NCBI GenBank assembly: GCA_963851105.1
Contig: CAWKNP010000008.1
Location: 434,001 to 498,000 of the forward strand
DNA length: 64,000 bases
Origin: DATARN01 sp963851105
Lineage (GTDB): Bacteria > Actinomycetota > Acidimicrobiia > Acidimicrobiales > Palsa-688
Reading direction: 5' to 3'
The notes beneath the pieces are model-generated. The model made no database searches. It was not told the origin of the DNA and was given only the letters and a program-made list of their open reading frames with translations. Positions within the stretch are counted from its first letter, which is position 1. Each line of letters starts with the position of its first letter. Below are positions 1-8,702 of this stretch, piece after piece. A program made the position numbers and the translations under genes.

Positions 1-2
1 AC

Positions 3-1448
3 CGGGTGCTGCGGCTGGCCAGCGGGATGAGACGCGAGCTGGGCCTGAGCAAGGGTGATCGCTTCGCCGTTTTGTCACTCAACAGCCACCACTACATCGA
101 GCTGTTCCACGCCAGTGCTCTCGGTGGCGCCATGATCAACCCGCTCAACCTCCGGCTGGCACCGAAGGAGATGGAGTACATCCTGAAGGACTCCGGGACC
201 GAGGTCGTCTTCGTCGACGCGCCCTTCGCCCACGTCGTTGACCGGGTCCGAGAGGCGGCGGGGATCAAGCGGGTCGTGTTGATGGGTTCGGGCGATGTGG
301 CCCACGATCTGACCCAGGACAACCTGATCTCCGCCGGCGAGGCCGCCATCCCCGACGAGCCGGACGAGGACGAGCCCGCCATCTTGATGTACACCGGCGG
401 CACCACCGGGCTGCCGAAGGGCGTCGTCATCGACAACCGGGCCATCATGCTCAACCTGTACAAGGTGGCGGGCATGGTCCACATCGACGAGACCCAGGTG
501 TACCTGCACCAGGTGCCGATGTTCCACGCCGCCGGTTTTCCCGGGATGTTCGGGATCCCGGCGACGGGAGGCGTCTCGACGATCATTCCGTTGTTCGATC
601 CCGGCCCCATCCTCGACATCGTGGAGCGAGACCGGGTGACCATCACCGTCATGGTCCCGACCATGATCCAGATGGTGCTCGACCATCCCTCGTACAAACC
701 GCAACGGCTGGCGACACTGGAGACCCTGGCGTACGGGGCGTCGCCCATGCCCACCGCCCTCTTGGAGCGGGTGCTCGCCATCTCACCGGACCTAAAGGTG
801 ATTCAGGACTACGGCATGACCGAGAACTGCGGGGTCCTCACCATGTTGAGCCCCGAGGATCACCGCGCCGGCGGCGACCTGCTGCGCTCGGCCGGCCGGC
901 CCGTCATCAATACCGTCGTGTCAATCCAAGATGCCGAGGGCAACCTCTTGCCTGCGGGCGAAAGCGGCGAAGTCTGCGCCCGCTCCGGCAACTTCATGCG
1001 GGAGTACTGGAATCGCCCGGAGCAGACCGAGGCGGCGTTCGCGGGCGGCTGGTTCCACACCGGCGACGCCGGCTACCTCGACGATCACGGGTACCTCTTC
1101 CTCGTCGACCGGGTCAAGGACATGATCGTGAGCGGCGGCGAGAACGTGTACTCCGCCGAGGTGGAGAACGCCATCGCCGCCTACCCGGGCGTGGCCCAAG
1201 TGGCGGTGATCGGAATCCCCTCGGAAAAATGGGGCGAGGCGGTCCATGCGATCGTCGTGATGACGGGCGACGCCACCGCCACCGACGACGACGTCAAGGT
1301 CTGGTGCCGCGAGCGGATCGCGGCGTACAAGGTGCCCAAGTCGGTGGAATTCCGGAGCGAGGCGCTGCCCCTGTCGGGGGCGTTGAAGGTCCTGAAGCGG
1401 GAGCTTCGGGCCCCCTTCTGGGAGGGCCACCAGCGGTCGGTCGGTTAG
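3..1448 (+). CDS. Acyl-CoA synthetase (AMP-forming), 5'-truncated by window edge
   Basis: ANL-superfamily ligase that activates a fatty or aromatic acid to its acyl-CoA through an acyl-adenylate in the cytosol. Visible motifs are the P-loop-like YTGGTTGLPKG near 388-420, the adenylate-binding segment QDYGMTENCG, the hinge region HTGDAGYLDDHGYLFLVDR, and a C-terminal Lys in SGALKVLKREL. The reading frame is open to the first base, and family members normally carry about 30-50 further residues upstream (the segment leading into RLASGMRRELG), so the true start lies outside the window. The next gene faces it tail to tail and encodes a beta-oxidation dehydrogenase, which fits a fatty-acid role. 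The exact substrate cannot be told from sequence. Confidence 0.9.
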   Translation, partial: RVLRLASGMRRELGLSKGDRFAVLSLNSHHYIELFHASALGGAMINPLNLRLAPKEMEYILKDSGTEVVFVDAPFAHVVDRVREAAGIKRVVLMGSGDVAHDLTQDNLISAGEAAIPDEPDEDEPAILMYTGGTTGLPKGVVIDNRAIMLNLYKVAGMVHIDETQVYLHQVPMFHAAGFPGMFGIPATGGVSTIIPLFDPGPILDIVERDRVTITVMVPTMIQMVLDHPSYKPQRLATLETLAYGASPMPTALLERVLAISPDLKVIQDYGMTENCGVLTMLSPEDHRAGGDLLRSAGRPVINTVVSIQDAEGNLLPAGESGEVCARSGNFMREYWNRPEQTEAAFAGGWFHTGDAGYLDDHGYLFLVDRVKDMIVSGGENVYSAEVENAIAAYPGVAQVAVIGIPSEKWGEAVHAIVVMTGDATATDDDVKVWCRERIAAYKVPKSVEFRSEALPLSGALKVLKRELRAPFWEGHQRSVG

Positions 1449-1475
1449 GAGCCCCGGAGCCCGAGGCCCCTTTTC

Positions 1476-2342
1476 CTACCCTCCGTAGCTGTAGAAGCCC
1501 CGGCCGGTCTTGCGGCCGAGGAGGCCGGCCGAGACCATCCGCGAGAGCAACGGTGGCGGGGCGTACAGCGGCTCCTTGAACTCCTCGTACAGCGACAGGG
1601 CGACCGCCATGGTGGTGTCGAGGCCGATGAGGTCGGTCAGGGCCAAAGGGCCCATGGGGTGGGCGCAGCCCTCGACCATGCCGGTATCGATGTCGGCCGC
1701 GGTGGCGAAACCCGACTCGAGCATCCGGATGGCCGACAACAGGTAGGGGATCAGCAGCGAGTTGACGATGAATCCGGCGCGGTCCTGGGAGCGGATGACG
1801 TGCTTGCCGAGCTGCGAGGTCGCGAAGTCCTCGGCGGCGGCGGCCACCGCGGCGTCGGTGAGCAGGGAGACCACCACCTCGACGAGCGGGAGCACGGGCA
1901 CCGGGTTGAAGAAGTGGATCCCCACCACCTGGGCAGGGCGGCTGGTCACCATGGCCAGCTTCATGATCGGGATCGAGGAAGTGTTGGAAGCAAGGATGGC
2001 GTCGCGGTCGGTGACGACCTCGTCGAGGCGGGCAAACACCGCCGCCTTGATCGCCTCGGACTCCACGACCGCTTCGACGACGAGCTGGCGGTCCGCCAGG
2101 AGGGCGTAGTCGGTGGTGAAGGTCATTCGGTGGCGGGCGGCGTCCTGCTGGTCGGGGGACAGCTTGCCGTGGCGCACAGCGCGAGCCAGCGAGGACTCGA
2201 CCCGTTTGCGGCCGTCGGCCAGCGACGAGTCGGAAGCCTCGACGATCACGACATCGAGCTGGGCCCGGGCCGCAACCTCGGCGATGCCCGACCCCATCAA
2301 TCCGCAGCCGACGACGCCGACGCGGTGGATCCGTTCATTCAT
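1476..2342 (-). CDS. 3-hydroxyacyl-CoA (3-hydroxybutyryl-CoA) dehydrogenase
   Basis: NAD-dependent oxidation of 3-hydroxyacyl-CoA to 3-oxoacyl-CoA, or the reverse reduction in butyrate/PHB-type pathways. The 288-residue length is typical of stand-alone Hbd/FadB2 proteins. The N-terminal Rossmann motif GCGLMGSGIAEVAA is at residues 12-25. The catalytic-region motif GIHFFNPVPVLPLVEVV and the C-terminal helical domain (GCAHPMGPLALTDLIGLDT, GRKTGRGFYSY) are intact. It starts at ATG 2342. It converges on the acyl-CoA synthetase with a gap of only 27 bases, and it is divergent from the fabI operon (164 bases between starts), so a shared regulatory region is possible. Confidence 0.93.
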   Translation of the reverse strand: MNERIHRVGVVGCGLMGSGIAEVAARAQLDVVIVEASDSSLADGRKRVESSLARAVRHGKLSPDQQDAARHRMTFTTDYALLADRQLVVEAVVESEAIKAAVFARLDEVVTDRDAILASNTSSIPIMKLAMVTSRPAQVVGIHFFNPVPVLPLVEVVVSLLTDAAVAAAAEDFATSQLGKHVIRSQDRAGFIVNSLLIPYLLSAIRMLESGFATAADIDTGMVEGCAHPMGPLALTDLIGLDTTMAVALSLYEEFKEPLYAPPPLLSRMVSAGLLGRKTGRGFYSYGG

Positions 2343-2506
2343 AGTCCAGTGAGATTAGGGGGGTTCGGTGGCACTGGCGGGGCCTACCGTCCCATGAGCA
2401 CCTGGCACCGCTCCCGGCACCTGTCGAGCCCGCCATCACCGTTGCCGGCGATTCCCGGCCCCGCCGGGAGCGGGGCGCCCCGTGGCACCCCATTAGGCTC
2501 GCCGCC

Positions 2507-3283
2507 GTGTCCGGACTCCTCGACGGGAAGCGCCTGCTCATCACCGGTGTCCTCACCGACGACTCGCTGGCGTTCGGTGTCGCCAAGATGGCCCAGGAAC
2601 AAGGCGCCGAGATCGTCCTCACCGGCGCCGGGCGAGGGCTCAGCCTCACCAAGCGGGTGGCTCGCAAACTCCCGGACCCGCCTGACGTGCTGGAGCTCGA
2701 CGTGACCGCCGAGGCCCATTTCTCGGCGGTGGCCGACAACCTGCTCGGACGTTGGGGCGCGCTCGACGGCGTCTTGCACTCGATTGGCTTCGCCCCGGCC
2801 AGCTGCTTGGGCGGAGGGTTTCTCGACGCGCCCTGGCAGGATGTGAGCGTCGCCCTCCACATTTCGACATTTTCGCTGAAGGCGCTGACGGCGGCCATGT
2901 TGCCGCTCATGCGCGCCGCCGGTGGGGGCTCGGTGGTCGGGCTCGACTTCGACGCCACCCGTGCCTGGCCCGCCTACGACTGGATGGGGGTGGCGAAGGC
3001 GGGGTTGGAGTCGACGGCTCGTTACCTGGCCCGGGAGGTGGGACCCGAGAAGGTGCGGGTCAACCTGGTGGCGGCGGGACCCATGCGCACGATGGCGGCC
3101 AAGTCCATTCCCGGCTTCGCGGCATTCGAGGAGGCGTGGATCGAGCGGGCGCCGCTCGGGTGGGACATCACCGACTTCAGCGCCGTGGCCAAGGCGTGCA
3201 CGGTGCTGCTGAGCGACTGGTTCCCGATGACGACCGGGGAGATCATCCACGTCGATGGCGGTTATCACGCCATGGGGGTCTGA
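2507..3283 (+). CDS. fabI: Enoyl-[acyl-carrier-protein] reductase, InhA/FabI type
   Basis: NADH-dependent reduction of trans-2-enoyl-ACP, the last step of the type II fatty-acid elongation cycle. 258 residues (InhA has 269). The N-terminal LLITGVLTDDSLAFGVA is the FabI/InhA variant of the SDR nucleotide-binding motif. The catalytic pair is Tyr157 and Lys164 in AYDWMGVAKAGLE, which lines up almost position for position with Tyr158/Lys165 of mycobacterial InhA. The C-terminus reads DWFPMTTGEIIHVDGG. The start is GTG at 2507. The stop overlaps the next start by one base (TGATG), so translation with fabG is probably coupled. By homology to InhA it would be a triclosan/isoniazid-class target; that is family knowledge, not tested here. 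Confidence 0.93.
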   Translation: MSGLLDGKRLLITGVLTDDSLAFGVAKMAQEQGAEIVLTGAGRGLSLTKRVARKLPDPPDVLELDVTAEAHFSAVADNLLGRWGALDGVLHSIGFAPASCLGGGFLDAPWQDVSVALHISTFSLKALTAAMLPLMRAAGGGSVVGLDFDATRAWPAYDWMGVAKAGLESTARYLAREVGPEKVRVNLVAAGPMRTMAAKSIPGFAAFEEAWIERAPLGWDITDFSAVAKACTVLLSDWFPMTTGEIIHVDGGYHAMGV

Positions 3284-4233
3284 TGAGCGAGGCCGCGGCG
3301 GCCGAGTCAGCGGCGCCCAGTGCGGGGACCGAGGCCGAGTCGGCGGCGCCCGGTGCGGGGACCGAGGCCGCATCGGCGGGGATCGATGCGGTGACGTCGC
3401 CGGCGGCCGCCGCCGCGGCCGAGCTGGCCGAATCGCCCGGCGCCGCGGCCGCGGCCGAACTGGCGGCCGTGCCGGTCGAGTCGCCGGCGGCCGCGGCCGC
3501 GGCCGAACTGGCTGCCGCGCCGGACGACGCCAGCGGACGGGTGGTGCTGGTGACCGGTGGCAACCGGGGCATCGGGCTGGCCATCGCCCGCGCCTTCCGG
3601 GCGGGCGGTGATCGGGTCGCGGTCACCTACCGGAAGGACCCCGTCGAGGGGTTCCTCTCGGTGCGCTGCGACGTGGCGTCGCTCGACGAGGTCAACGCCG
3701 CCTTCACCGAAGTCGAGAACAAGCTGGGCCCCGTCGAGATCCTGGTCTCCAACGCCGGCGTCAACAAAGACGGGCTCCTCATGCAAATGAGCGAGGACAA
3801 CTTCACCAGCGTGGTCGACACCAACCTGGTCGGCGCCTTCCGGGTGGCCAAGCGGGCCGTCCCGAAGATGATCCGGGCCCGAAAAGGTCGCATCATCTTC
3901 ATCTCGTCGGTCGTCGCCCTCTCCGGCTCCGGCGGCCAGACCAACTACGCCGCGTCCAAGGCGGGCCTGATCGGCTTCGCCCGTTCTCTGGCCCGGGAGA
4001 TCGCAAGCCGCAAAGTGACGGTCAATGTCGTGGCGCCCGGATTCATCGAGACTGACATGACCGCGGAGCTGCCTGAGGCCCGCAGGTCGGATGTGCTGGC
4101 CCAGATCCCACTCGGGCGCATGGCCGGCGCCGACGAAGTAGCCGCCGCCGTCACCTGGCTGGCATCCGACGCCGCGGCCTACGTCACCGGCGCGCTCATC
4201 CCGGTCGACGGGGGCTTGGGCATGGGTCATTGA
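3283..4233 (+). CDS. fabG: 3-oxoacyl-ACP reductase, MabA/FabG type, with Ala-rich N-terminal extension
   Basis: NADPH-dependent reduction of 3-oxoacyl-ACP. The start at ATG 3283 overlaps the fabI stop and gives 316 residues. Residues from about 83 on are a complete SDR: VLVTGGNRGIGLAIA, NAG in SNAGVNKDG, a Ser in IFISSVVALSG, Tyr222 and Lys226 in NYAASKAG, and the ending VTGALIPVDGGLGMGH, which closely matches mycobacterial MabA. The first about 75 residues are unusual: almost only Ala, Glu, Ser, Pro and Gly, with three copies of an AAAAAELA-type unit and two of AESAAP-GAGTEA. This tail is probably disordered. A downstream start would remove it, but only the 3283 start overlaps fabI, so I keep it. 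Next to fabI and fabZ, the enzyme serves fatty-acid (possibly very-long-chain) elongation. Confidence 0.9.
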   Translation: MSEAAAAESAAPSAGTEAESAAPGAGTEAASAGIDAVTSPAAAAAAELAESPGAAAAAELAAVPVESPAAAAAAELAAAPDDASGRVVLVTGGNRGIGLAIARAFRAGGDRVAVTYRKDPVEGFLSVRCDVASLDEVNAAFTEVENKLGPVEILVSNAGVNKDGLLMQMSEDNFTSVVDTNLVGAFRVAKRAVPKMIRARKGRIIFISSVVALSGSGGQTNYAASKAGLIGFARSLAREIASRKVTVNVVAPGFIETDMTAELPEARRSDVLAQIPLGRMAGADEVAAAVTWLASDAAAYVTGALIPVDGGLGMGH

Positions 4234-4685
4234 GGGTGGATCCGGCAACACCTGAAGGCTGGTCGCAGTGGCGCCCCGAGGACCTGATCCCCCACCGACC
4301 ACCCTTTCTCTTCGTCGACACAATTCTCGAAATCGTCCCCGCAGTGTCGGCCAAGGGTCAGTGGCATCTAACGGGTGACGAACCCTTTTTCCAAGGCCAT
4401 TTTCCCGGACGACCCACCCTGCCCGGCGTGTTGATGGTTGAGGCAATGGCCCAGTTGGGTGGGATCTGCCTGCTGGCCGACCCGCGATTCCGCCAGAAGC
4501 TGCCCTTGTTCGGGGGGATAGACAAGGCCCGCTTCCGCCGCCAGGTCCTTCCTGGGGACACCCTCGACCTGGAGGTCCGGGTGGACCACCTTGGCTCCAG
4601 CGCGGGCAAGAGTTCCGGGGTGGCGTCCGTGGCCGGCAAAACGGCCTGCCAGGGCCAGATGATCTTCATCATCGCCTCCGCCTAG
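4230..4685 (+). CDS. fabZ: 3-hydroxyacyl-ACP dehydratase
   Basis: Hot-dog-fold dehydratase that converts 3-hydroxyacyl-ACP to trans-2-enoyl-ACP, the step between the FabG and FabI reactions. 151 residues, close to FabZ length. Signature: LIPHRPPFLFVDTI at the N-terminus, the catalytic His in FQGHFPGRPTLPGVLMVE, and the catalytic Glu/Gln region MVEAMAQLGG. The start is TTG 4230 overlapping the fabG stop by four bases, or GTG 4236; the sequence does not decide between them. With fabI and fabG it gives a single transcript holding three of the four elongation-cycle activities; the condensing enzyme is not in the window. Confidence 0.92.
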   Translation: MRVDPATPEGWSQWRPEDLIPHRPPFLFVDTILEIVPAVSAKGQWHLTGDEPFFQGHFPGRPTLPGVLMVEAMAQLGGICLLADPRFRQKLPLFGGIDKARFRRQVLPGDTLDLEVRVDHLGSSAGKSSGVASVAGKTACQGQMIFIIASA

Positions 4686-4694
4686 TTGGCGTCT

Positions 4695-5096
4695 TCAGGC
4701 TGCGCTGGCGTGGCTCGAGGTGCGCCGGGCCAGCGCCCGGACGTGGGAGGCGACTTCGGCGATCGTCGGGCTGGAGAGGTAGCCGTCGGCGCCCGCCTCG
4801 AGGTGGATGACCGCCTCGCCGGTGCGCCGCCCGGCCCACCGCCGGTCGACGACCAGTAGCCGGACGCCCGGGTAGCTGGCCGCCAGAAAGGCAACCCCGA
4901 CCGGTCCGACCGGACCGGTAACCATCACCCCGCCGGTCCCGATGCGCTCGGTAGAGACGGCGAAATCGCCACCGAGCAGGTCGGACAGGGTTGGTGCCAT
5001 CTCGGCCAGACCGGGCGAGAGCAACACGGGACAGGCGGTTGCCGGTTCCGAGACGTTCGGATGGTACGGGCGATGGTTGCGATGAAGGATTTCCAT
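4695..5096 (-). CDS. Degenerate receiver-like protein
   Basis: 133-residue protein starting at ATG 5096 (a GTG three codons upstream at 5105 is also possible). The second half, about residues 60-125, has the pattern of a response-regulator receiver C-terminus: VRLLVVDRRW, then EAGADGYLSSPTIAEVASHVRALARR, comparable to the GADDYLxKPF...L..R..ALLRR pattern. The conserved Lys of the KPF motif is replaced by Ser, and no phospho-acceptor Asp sits at the expected strand end (VMVTGPVGP). It is therefore probably a pseudo-receiver that signals by something other than phosphorylation. No kinase or output domain is adjacent. It converges on fabZ with a 9-base gap. The fold assignment is my inference. 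Confidence 0.6.
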   Translation of the reverse strand: MEILHRNHRPYHPNVSEPATACPVLLSPGLAEMAPTLSDLLGGDFAVSTERIGTGGVMVTGPVGPVGVAFLAASYPGVRLLVVDRRWAGRRTGEAVIHLEAGADGYLSSPTIAEVASHVRALARRTSSHASAA

Positions 5097-5320
5097 GCGA
5101 ACCACGGTCGCAACCGAAACCAGTAGCCCCCTGAGGACGAGCTAGGAGTTCTGTGAGAACTCGGTTGCTGGGGCGGCCTTCCTGACCGCGTCCGTCAGAT
5201 TGATGCCGGCGGCGATCGCAGGACGAGATCGAGAGGCGCCCGCGAGTTCGACAAGTGTTAGCGGGAATCCTGCCGGGGCCAACGCGGGCCACGAGTTTCC
5301 GGGGTACCGTCTCGCCGTCG

Positions 5321-5392
5321 GCCCCCGTAGCTCAGGGGATAGAGCATCGGTTTCCTAAACCGTGTGCGCAGGTTCGAATCCTGCCGGGGGCG
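5321..5392 (+). tRNA. tRNA-Arg (CCU)
   Basis: Complete 72-nt cloverleaf. Acceptor stem GCCCCCG pairs with CGGGGGC (5385-5391), the discriminator is G5392, the D-arm is GCTC...GAGC, and the anticodon loop TTCCTAA carries CCT. The T-arm is GCAGG-TTCGAAT-CCTGC. CCA is not encoded. The outermost anticodon-stem pair is T-T. It decodes AGG, a rare codon in high-GC genomes. No integrase gene or direct repeat of the 3' end is visible nearby. Confidence 0.96.
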
Positions 5393-5765
5393 CAGAGAAA
5401 ACTGGCCTTGATCAGCGGATGTTCTGGGCAGGGAGGTGCGATTCTGCCTGCGGAGCTGCGCGGTAGGGTCGACAGCACGGGCTCGATGCTGCAGGCGGCA
5501 GGACCCGGGCTTCTGCCGTCGTCGCTGGCGGCGGCGCTGATCGGTCGGGGCGGTCCGCGCACGCGCCATGGAGCCCGACATCAACCGGGCATGGCCCAGT
5601 TTCAATCCTCTACCGGAGACGCGTCCGGGTTATCCGGAACCAAACTGCGGCCGGGGATGAGCGAGTCCCCCAGGCGTCACCTCTTCCCTTCGCCCGGGCC
5701 TTTCGCCGTTTTCACCCGCGGACAGGCGGGGTAGAAGGCGGGTAGCCATCCGGGGGAGGTGCGTC
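5393..5765. other. Intergenic stretch, tRNA to glycosidase gene
   Basis: 373 bases with no convincing gene. The last part holds the ribosome binding site of the downstream gene, GGGGGAGG ending near 5758, eight bases before its GTG. I see no recognisable riboswitch or terminator. Confidence 0.5.
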
Positions 5766-8405
5766 GTGGTCGCTGATCGTCGCTGGTTTTCGTCGGCTGC
5801 CGTCGGACGGCATCTGATCCCCCTGCTCGGGACCATGTGCCTGGTGGCGGGCGCCACGGGGATAGGGGCGGCGAGGGTCGCCGGGGCCGCTGACCGTACC
5901 CCCGGGTCGGAGCTCACCACGACGACGCGGCTGGCCGACCGTCGGGCCCTGGTCACCGGAGATCGCTGGTACTCCGTGTCGGCCGAGGACGGGACATGGC
6001 CCGCGGCCGGCTTCCACACCCGGGGCGAAATGGGCGGGATCTGGTCGCCGCCCATCAAGTTGCTCGACGGGATCTGGTTCGGGGTCAACGGGCAATGGCT
6101 CTCGGCCGCCTCCTTCACCAGCGGCTACGGCTACGCCCGGCGGACCTCCGTTGCGGGCGGCGTCCAGATCAACCGCATCGACTTTGCCCCTGACGGCGTT
6201 CGGGCAGGACTGTTCGGGCTTTCCCTCACGGCGCCTGGCACCCGGTCCGTGACTCTCACCGTCGACGCGCACTCCGAACTCATGAAGGTCTACCCGTGGG
6301 GTGAGACGACACCCAGCCAGTTGGCCTACAACCTGCCTGACTCGGGCGCCTTCGACGGCACCGGGCTGGTGTTCACCGAGCAGGGCACCCCACCGGTCGC
6401 CAACACCGAGGCCCACGACTACGCGGCTGTGGTGGGGGCCGTGACGACGACTGGCGCGGGTGGGGCCCAGGGCCTGAGCCCGACCGGCCACGCCCTCGGC
6501 CCCGGCTTCCGGGGCCCCCAGGACCCGCCCGTCATCTGCCCGGCGTCGGGCCCCGGCACCCCGACGCCGCCGACGCGCTGCGACGACACGGCCTACGGAA
6601 AGGGAACGGGCGGCCAACTCACCTACCACGTCCCGGTCCAGCCGGGCCGGCCGACCACCGTCTGGGTGGCGGTCGCGGGTTCGGACCACGGTGTCGCCGA
6701 CGCCCGGGCCCAAGAAGCGCAGGCCCTGGCTGACCCGGCGGGCGGGCTGGCCCAGAAGGCGGCCCAACGGTCCGCAGTGGCGGCCCGCACCTCGGTCGAC
6801 CTTCCGGGCGACCGGCTGTTGCAGCAGAGCGTCGAGTGGACCAAGCAGAACCTGGCCGACTCGGTGCAGCATGCCGACAACCTGCAGTTGCGGCCCACCA
6901 ACGCCGGCCAGGTATATCCCCCGCCGGTGGGCACGGTCGCCCACGCCCAGTGGATCGCGGCTGGTTTCCCTGACTATCCGTGGCTGTTCGGCACCGACGG
7001 CGAGTACACCGCCTTCGCGGCCGTGGCGGCCGGGGACTTCACCGCCATCGAATCCCATCTCCGGGCCCTGCAACAGGTCAGCGACATCGTCAACCAGGGC
7101 AGCGGCAAGGTGGTCCACGAGGTGGTCTCGGACGGCTCGGTGTACTTCGGTACCAACACCGATCCCGGCAACACCGACGAGACGGCCAAGTTCCCGAGCG
7201 CGGTGGCATTGGTGTGGCGCTGGACCGGTGACAACGCCTTCCGCGACTCCATGTACGACTTCGCGGTCCGCAACATGCACTACATCTACGCCGCCTTGGA
7301 CCAGGACGGCGACGGCTGGCCCGAAGGGCTGGGCAACGTCGAGCGGCCCGGCATGGGCGTCGAGAAACTTGACGTCACGGCATACACCATCCGGGGTCTG
7401 CGGGACCTGGCCGATATGGCGGCCAGCAAGGGCGACCAGGCCACTTACCGGTGGGCCAGCGACAAGGCCACATCCCTGGAGAGTGGCTTTGAGTCGACCT
7501 GGTGGTTCGGCCGCAGCGCCAACCAGTACGCCGACTCGCTGGCCGACCCGGGCAACATCCCGGTGTTCCAGCGCCATTGGATCGGGCTGACCCCGCTCGA
7601 CGCGCTGCTGGTCCGGCCCGGCCAAACCACGGAACCGCTGGCCAGCGTCGCCCACGGCCAAACGGTGCTCGACGGCCGCCAGCAGGCCTGCTACTCGGAC
7701 GTGTTCGGGCTGTACCACACCGGCACCGGGCCGACCAGCGATCCCGCCGGCAACCCGGGCCCGTCGTGCGACTCCGAGGTGTCCACGGTGAAAAGTGAGC
7801 GCACCATCTTCTCCCTCAACACCGCCATCATGGCCGTCTCCGAGGGCAACTACGGCCGCATGGGAGCCGACCAGCAACAGCGGTACACCACCGCCAACGC
7901 CCGTATCCAGCTGGACCCGACGGTCTGGGAGCAGCCCGGGGCCATGCCCGAGATTGCCCCGTCGCCCGACTTCGGGGCCAACATCGACAAGCCCTTCACC
8001 GAACGGTCGAGCGTGCTCCAGGCTTGGGGCGCCTACGGCGTCCTGTGGCCGGTGGTGAGCCAGCAGCTGGGCGTCGCCCCTGACCTGGGCCGCTCCCAGC
8101 TGGCCATCATCCCCGAGATCCCCTCCGGCCAGACCTACATCGCGGGCCGCGACATCAGCCTCGGCGCCGGGGCGGTCGACGTCAGCGCGACCCGGGCCGG
8201 GCACATCCTCCTCACTGTTGCCACCGTCCCCGCGGGCCTGCATCTGGCCCTCGGTGCGGTGCTTCCAGCCGCCGCCCACGTCGCTGGGGTTCGCCTCAAC
8301 GGGATGCCGGTGGCGTGGACCGTGCAATCGACCGCACGCGGTGAGCAGTTGGTAGTCGACGCCGGGTCCGCGGGCGGCCGCCTGGTCCTCGAGATCCATC
8401 TCTAG
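5766..8405 (+). CDS. Secreted six-hairpin (alpha/alpha-barrel) glycosidase
   Basis: 879-residue exported protein. The N-terminus has a short basic stretch, a hydrophobic segment (HLIPLLGTMCLVAGATGIGAA, about residues 15-35) and a likely cleavage site at AGA-ADR. The middle (about residues 335-720) resembles amylo-alpha-1,6-glucosidase/GH63-like catalytic domains: FPDYPWLFGTDGEYTAFA, the acidic DQDGDGWPEGLGN, KLDVTAYTIRGLRDLADMA and FTERSSVLQAWGAYGVLWPVV. A C-terminal beta-rich part (about 740-879) looks like an accessory domain. The start GTG 5766 has a strong RBS. The likely role is hydrolysis of an alpha-glucan or other oligosaccharide outside the membrane; the substrate is not deducible. 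It stands alone between a tRNA and a small basic-protein gene. Confidence 0.78.
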   Translation: MVADRRWFSSAAVGRHLIPLLGTMCLVAGATGIGAARVAGAADRTPGSELTTTTRLADRRALVTGDRWYSVSAEDGTWPAAGFHTRGEMGGIWSPPIKLLDGIWFGVNGQWLSAASFTSGYGYARRTSVAGGVQINRIDFAPDGVRAGLFGLSLTAPGTRSVTLTVDAHSELMKVYPWGETTPSQLAYNLPDSGAFDGTGLVFTEQGTPPVANTEAHDYAAVVGAVTTTGAGGAQGLSPTGHALGPGFRGPQDPPVICPASGPGTPTPPTRCDDTAYGKGTGGQLTYHVPVQPGRPTTVWVAVAGSDHGVADARAQEAQALADPAGGLAQKAAQRSAVAARTSVDLPGDRLLQQSVEWTKQNLADSVQHADNLQLRPTNAGQVYPPPVGTVAHAQWIAAGFPDYPWLFGTDGEYTAFAAVAAGDFTAIESHLRALQQVSDIVNQGSGKVVHEVVSDGSVYFGTNTDPGNTDETAKFPSAVALVWRWTGDNAFRDSMYDFAVRNMHYIYAALDQDGDGWPEGLGNVERPGMGVEKLDVTAYTIRGLRDLADMAASKGDQATYRWASDKATSLESGFESTWWFGRSANQYADSLADPGNIPVFQRHWIGLTPLDALLVRPGQTTEPLASVAHGQTVLDGRQQACYSDVFGLYHTGTGPTSDPAGNPGPSCDSEVSTVKSERTIFSLNTAIMAVSEGNYGRMGADQQQRYTTANARIQLDPTVWEQPGAMPEIAPSPDFGANIDKPFTERSSVLQAWGAYGVLWPVVSQQLGVAPDLGRSQLAIIPEIPSGQTYIAGRDISLGAGAVDVSATRAGHILLTVATVPAGLHLALGAVLPAAAHVAGVRLNGMPVAWTVQSTARGEQLVVDAGSAGGRLVLEIHL

Positions 8406-8702
8406 CCGGCCCGATTCTCGCCGGTCCCGGGTCCTCGCCACGTCCCGCCAGAACATCGCCCCGGGAGCCCCTGGGTGGGAGCCAGTTGAAGGTCGAAGAT
8501 CGTGCTCAGGTCCACCGGTACCGAGATGTCGAGCTCGGTAGCTGCAGCTGCGGGGGTCGCGCTCGGGTTCGGCATCGATGCCCCAAAGACGACATGGCGA
8601 TCCTTGCCATGAGCGTGCCCGCACGGACCGCCGCCAAGAGCGGGGAACGGACCATCCGCTCGTTGCGCTGACTATGGCCTGAGACAACCGCCTCGTGTGT
8701 CG
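8406..8702. other. Intergenic stretch between convergent genes
   Basis: About 300 bases between two convergent stops. No supported gene or clear factor-independent terminator seen. Confidence 0.4.

Noticed and set aside
2752..3282. Longer FabG reading starting inside fabI
   Set aside because: The region is a shadow of fabI; ATG 3283 overlaps the fabI stop in the usual operon manner.
5620..5765. Possible ydaO-like riboswitch upstream of the secreted glycosidase
   Set aside because: GC-rich leader upstream of a secreted protein suggested it, but I could not find the conserved core elements.
5712..8687. A 991-codon open frame on the minus strand
   Set aside because: It is the antisense of the secreted glycosidase gene, is Arg/Gly/His-rich, has no domain features, and follows from codon bias of the real gene.
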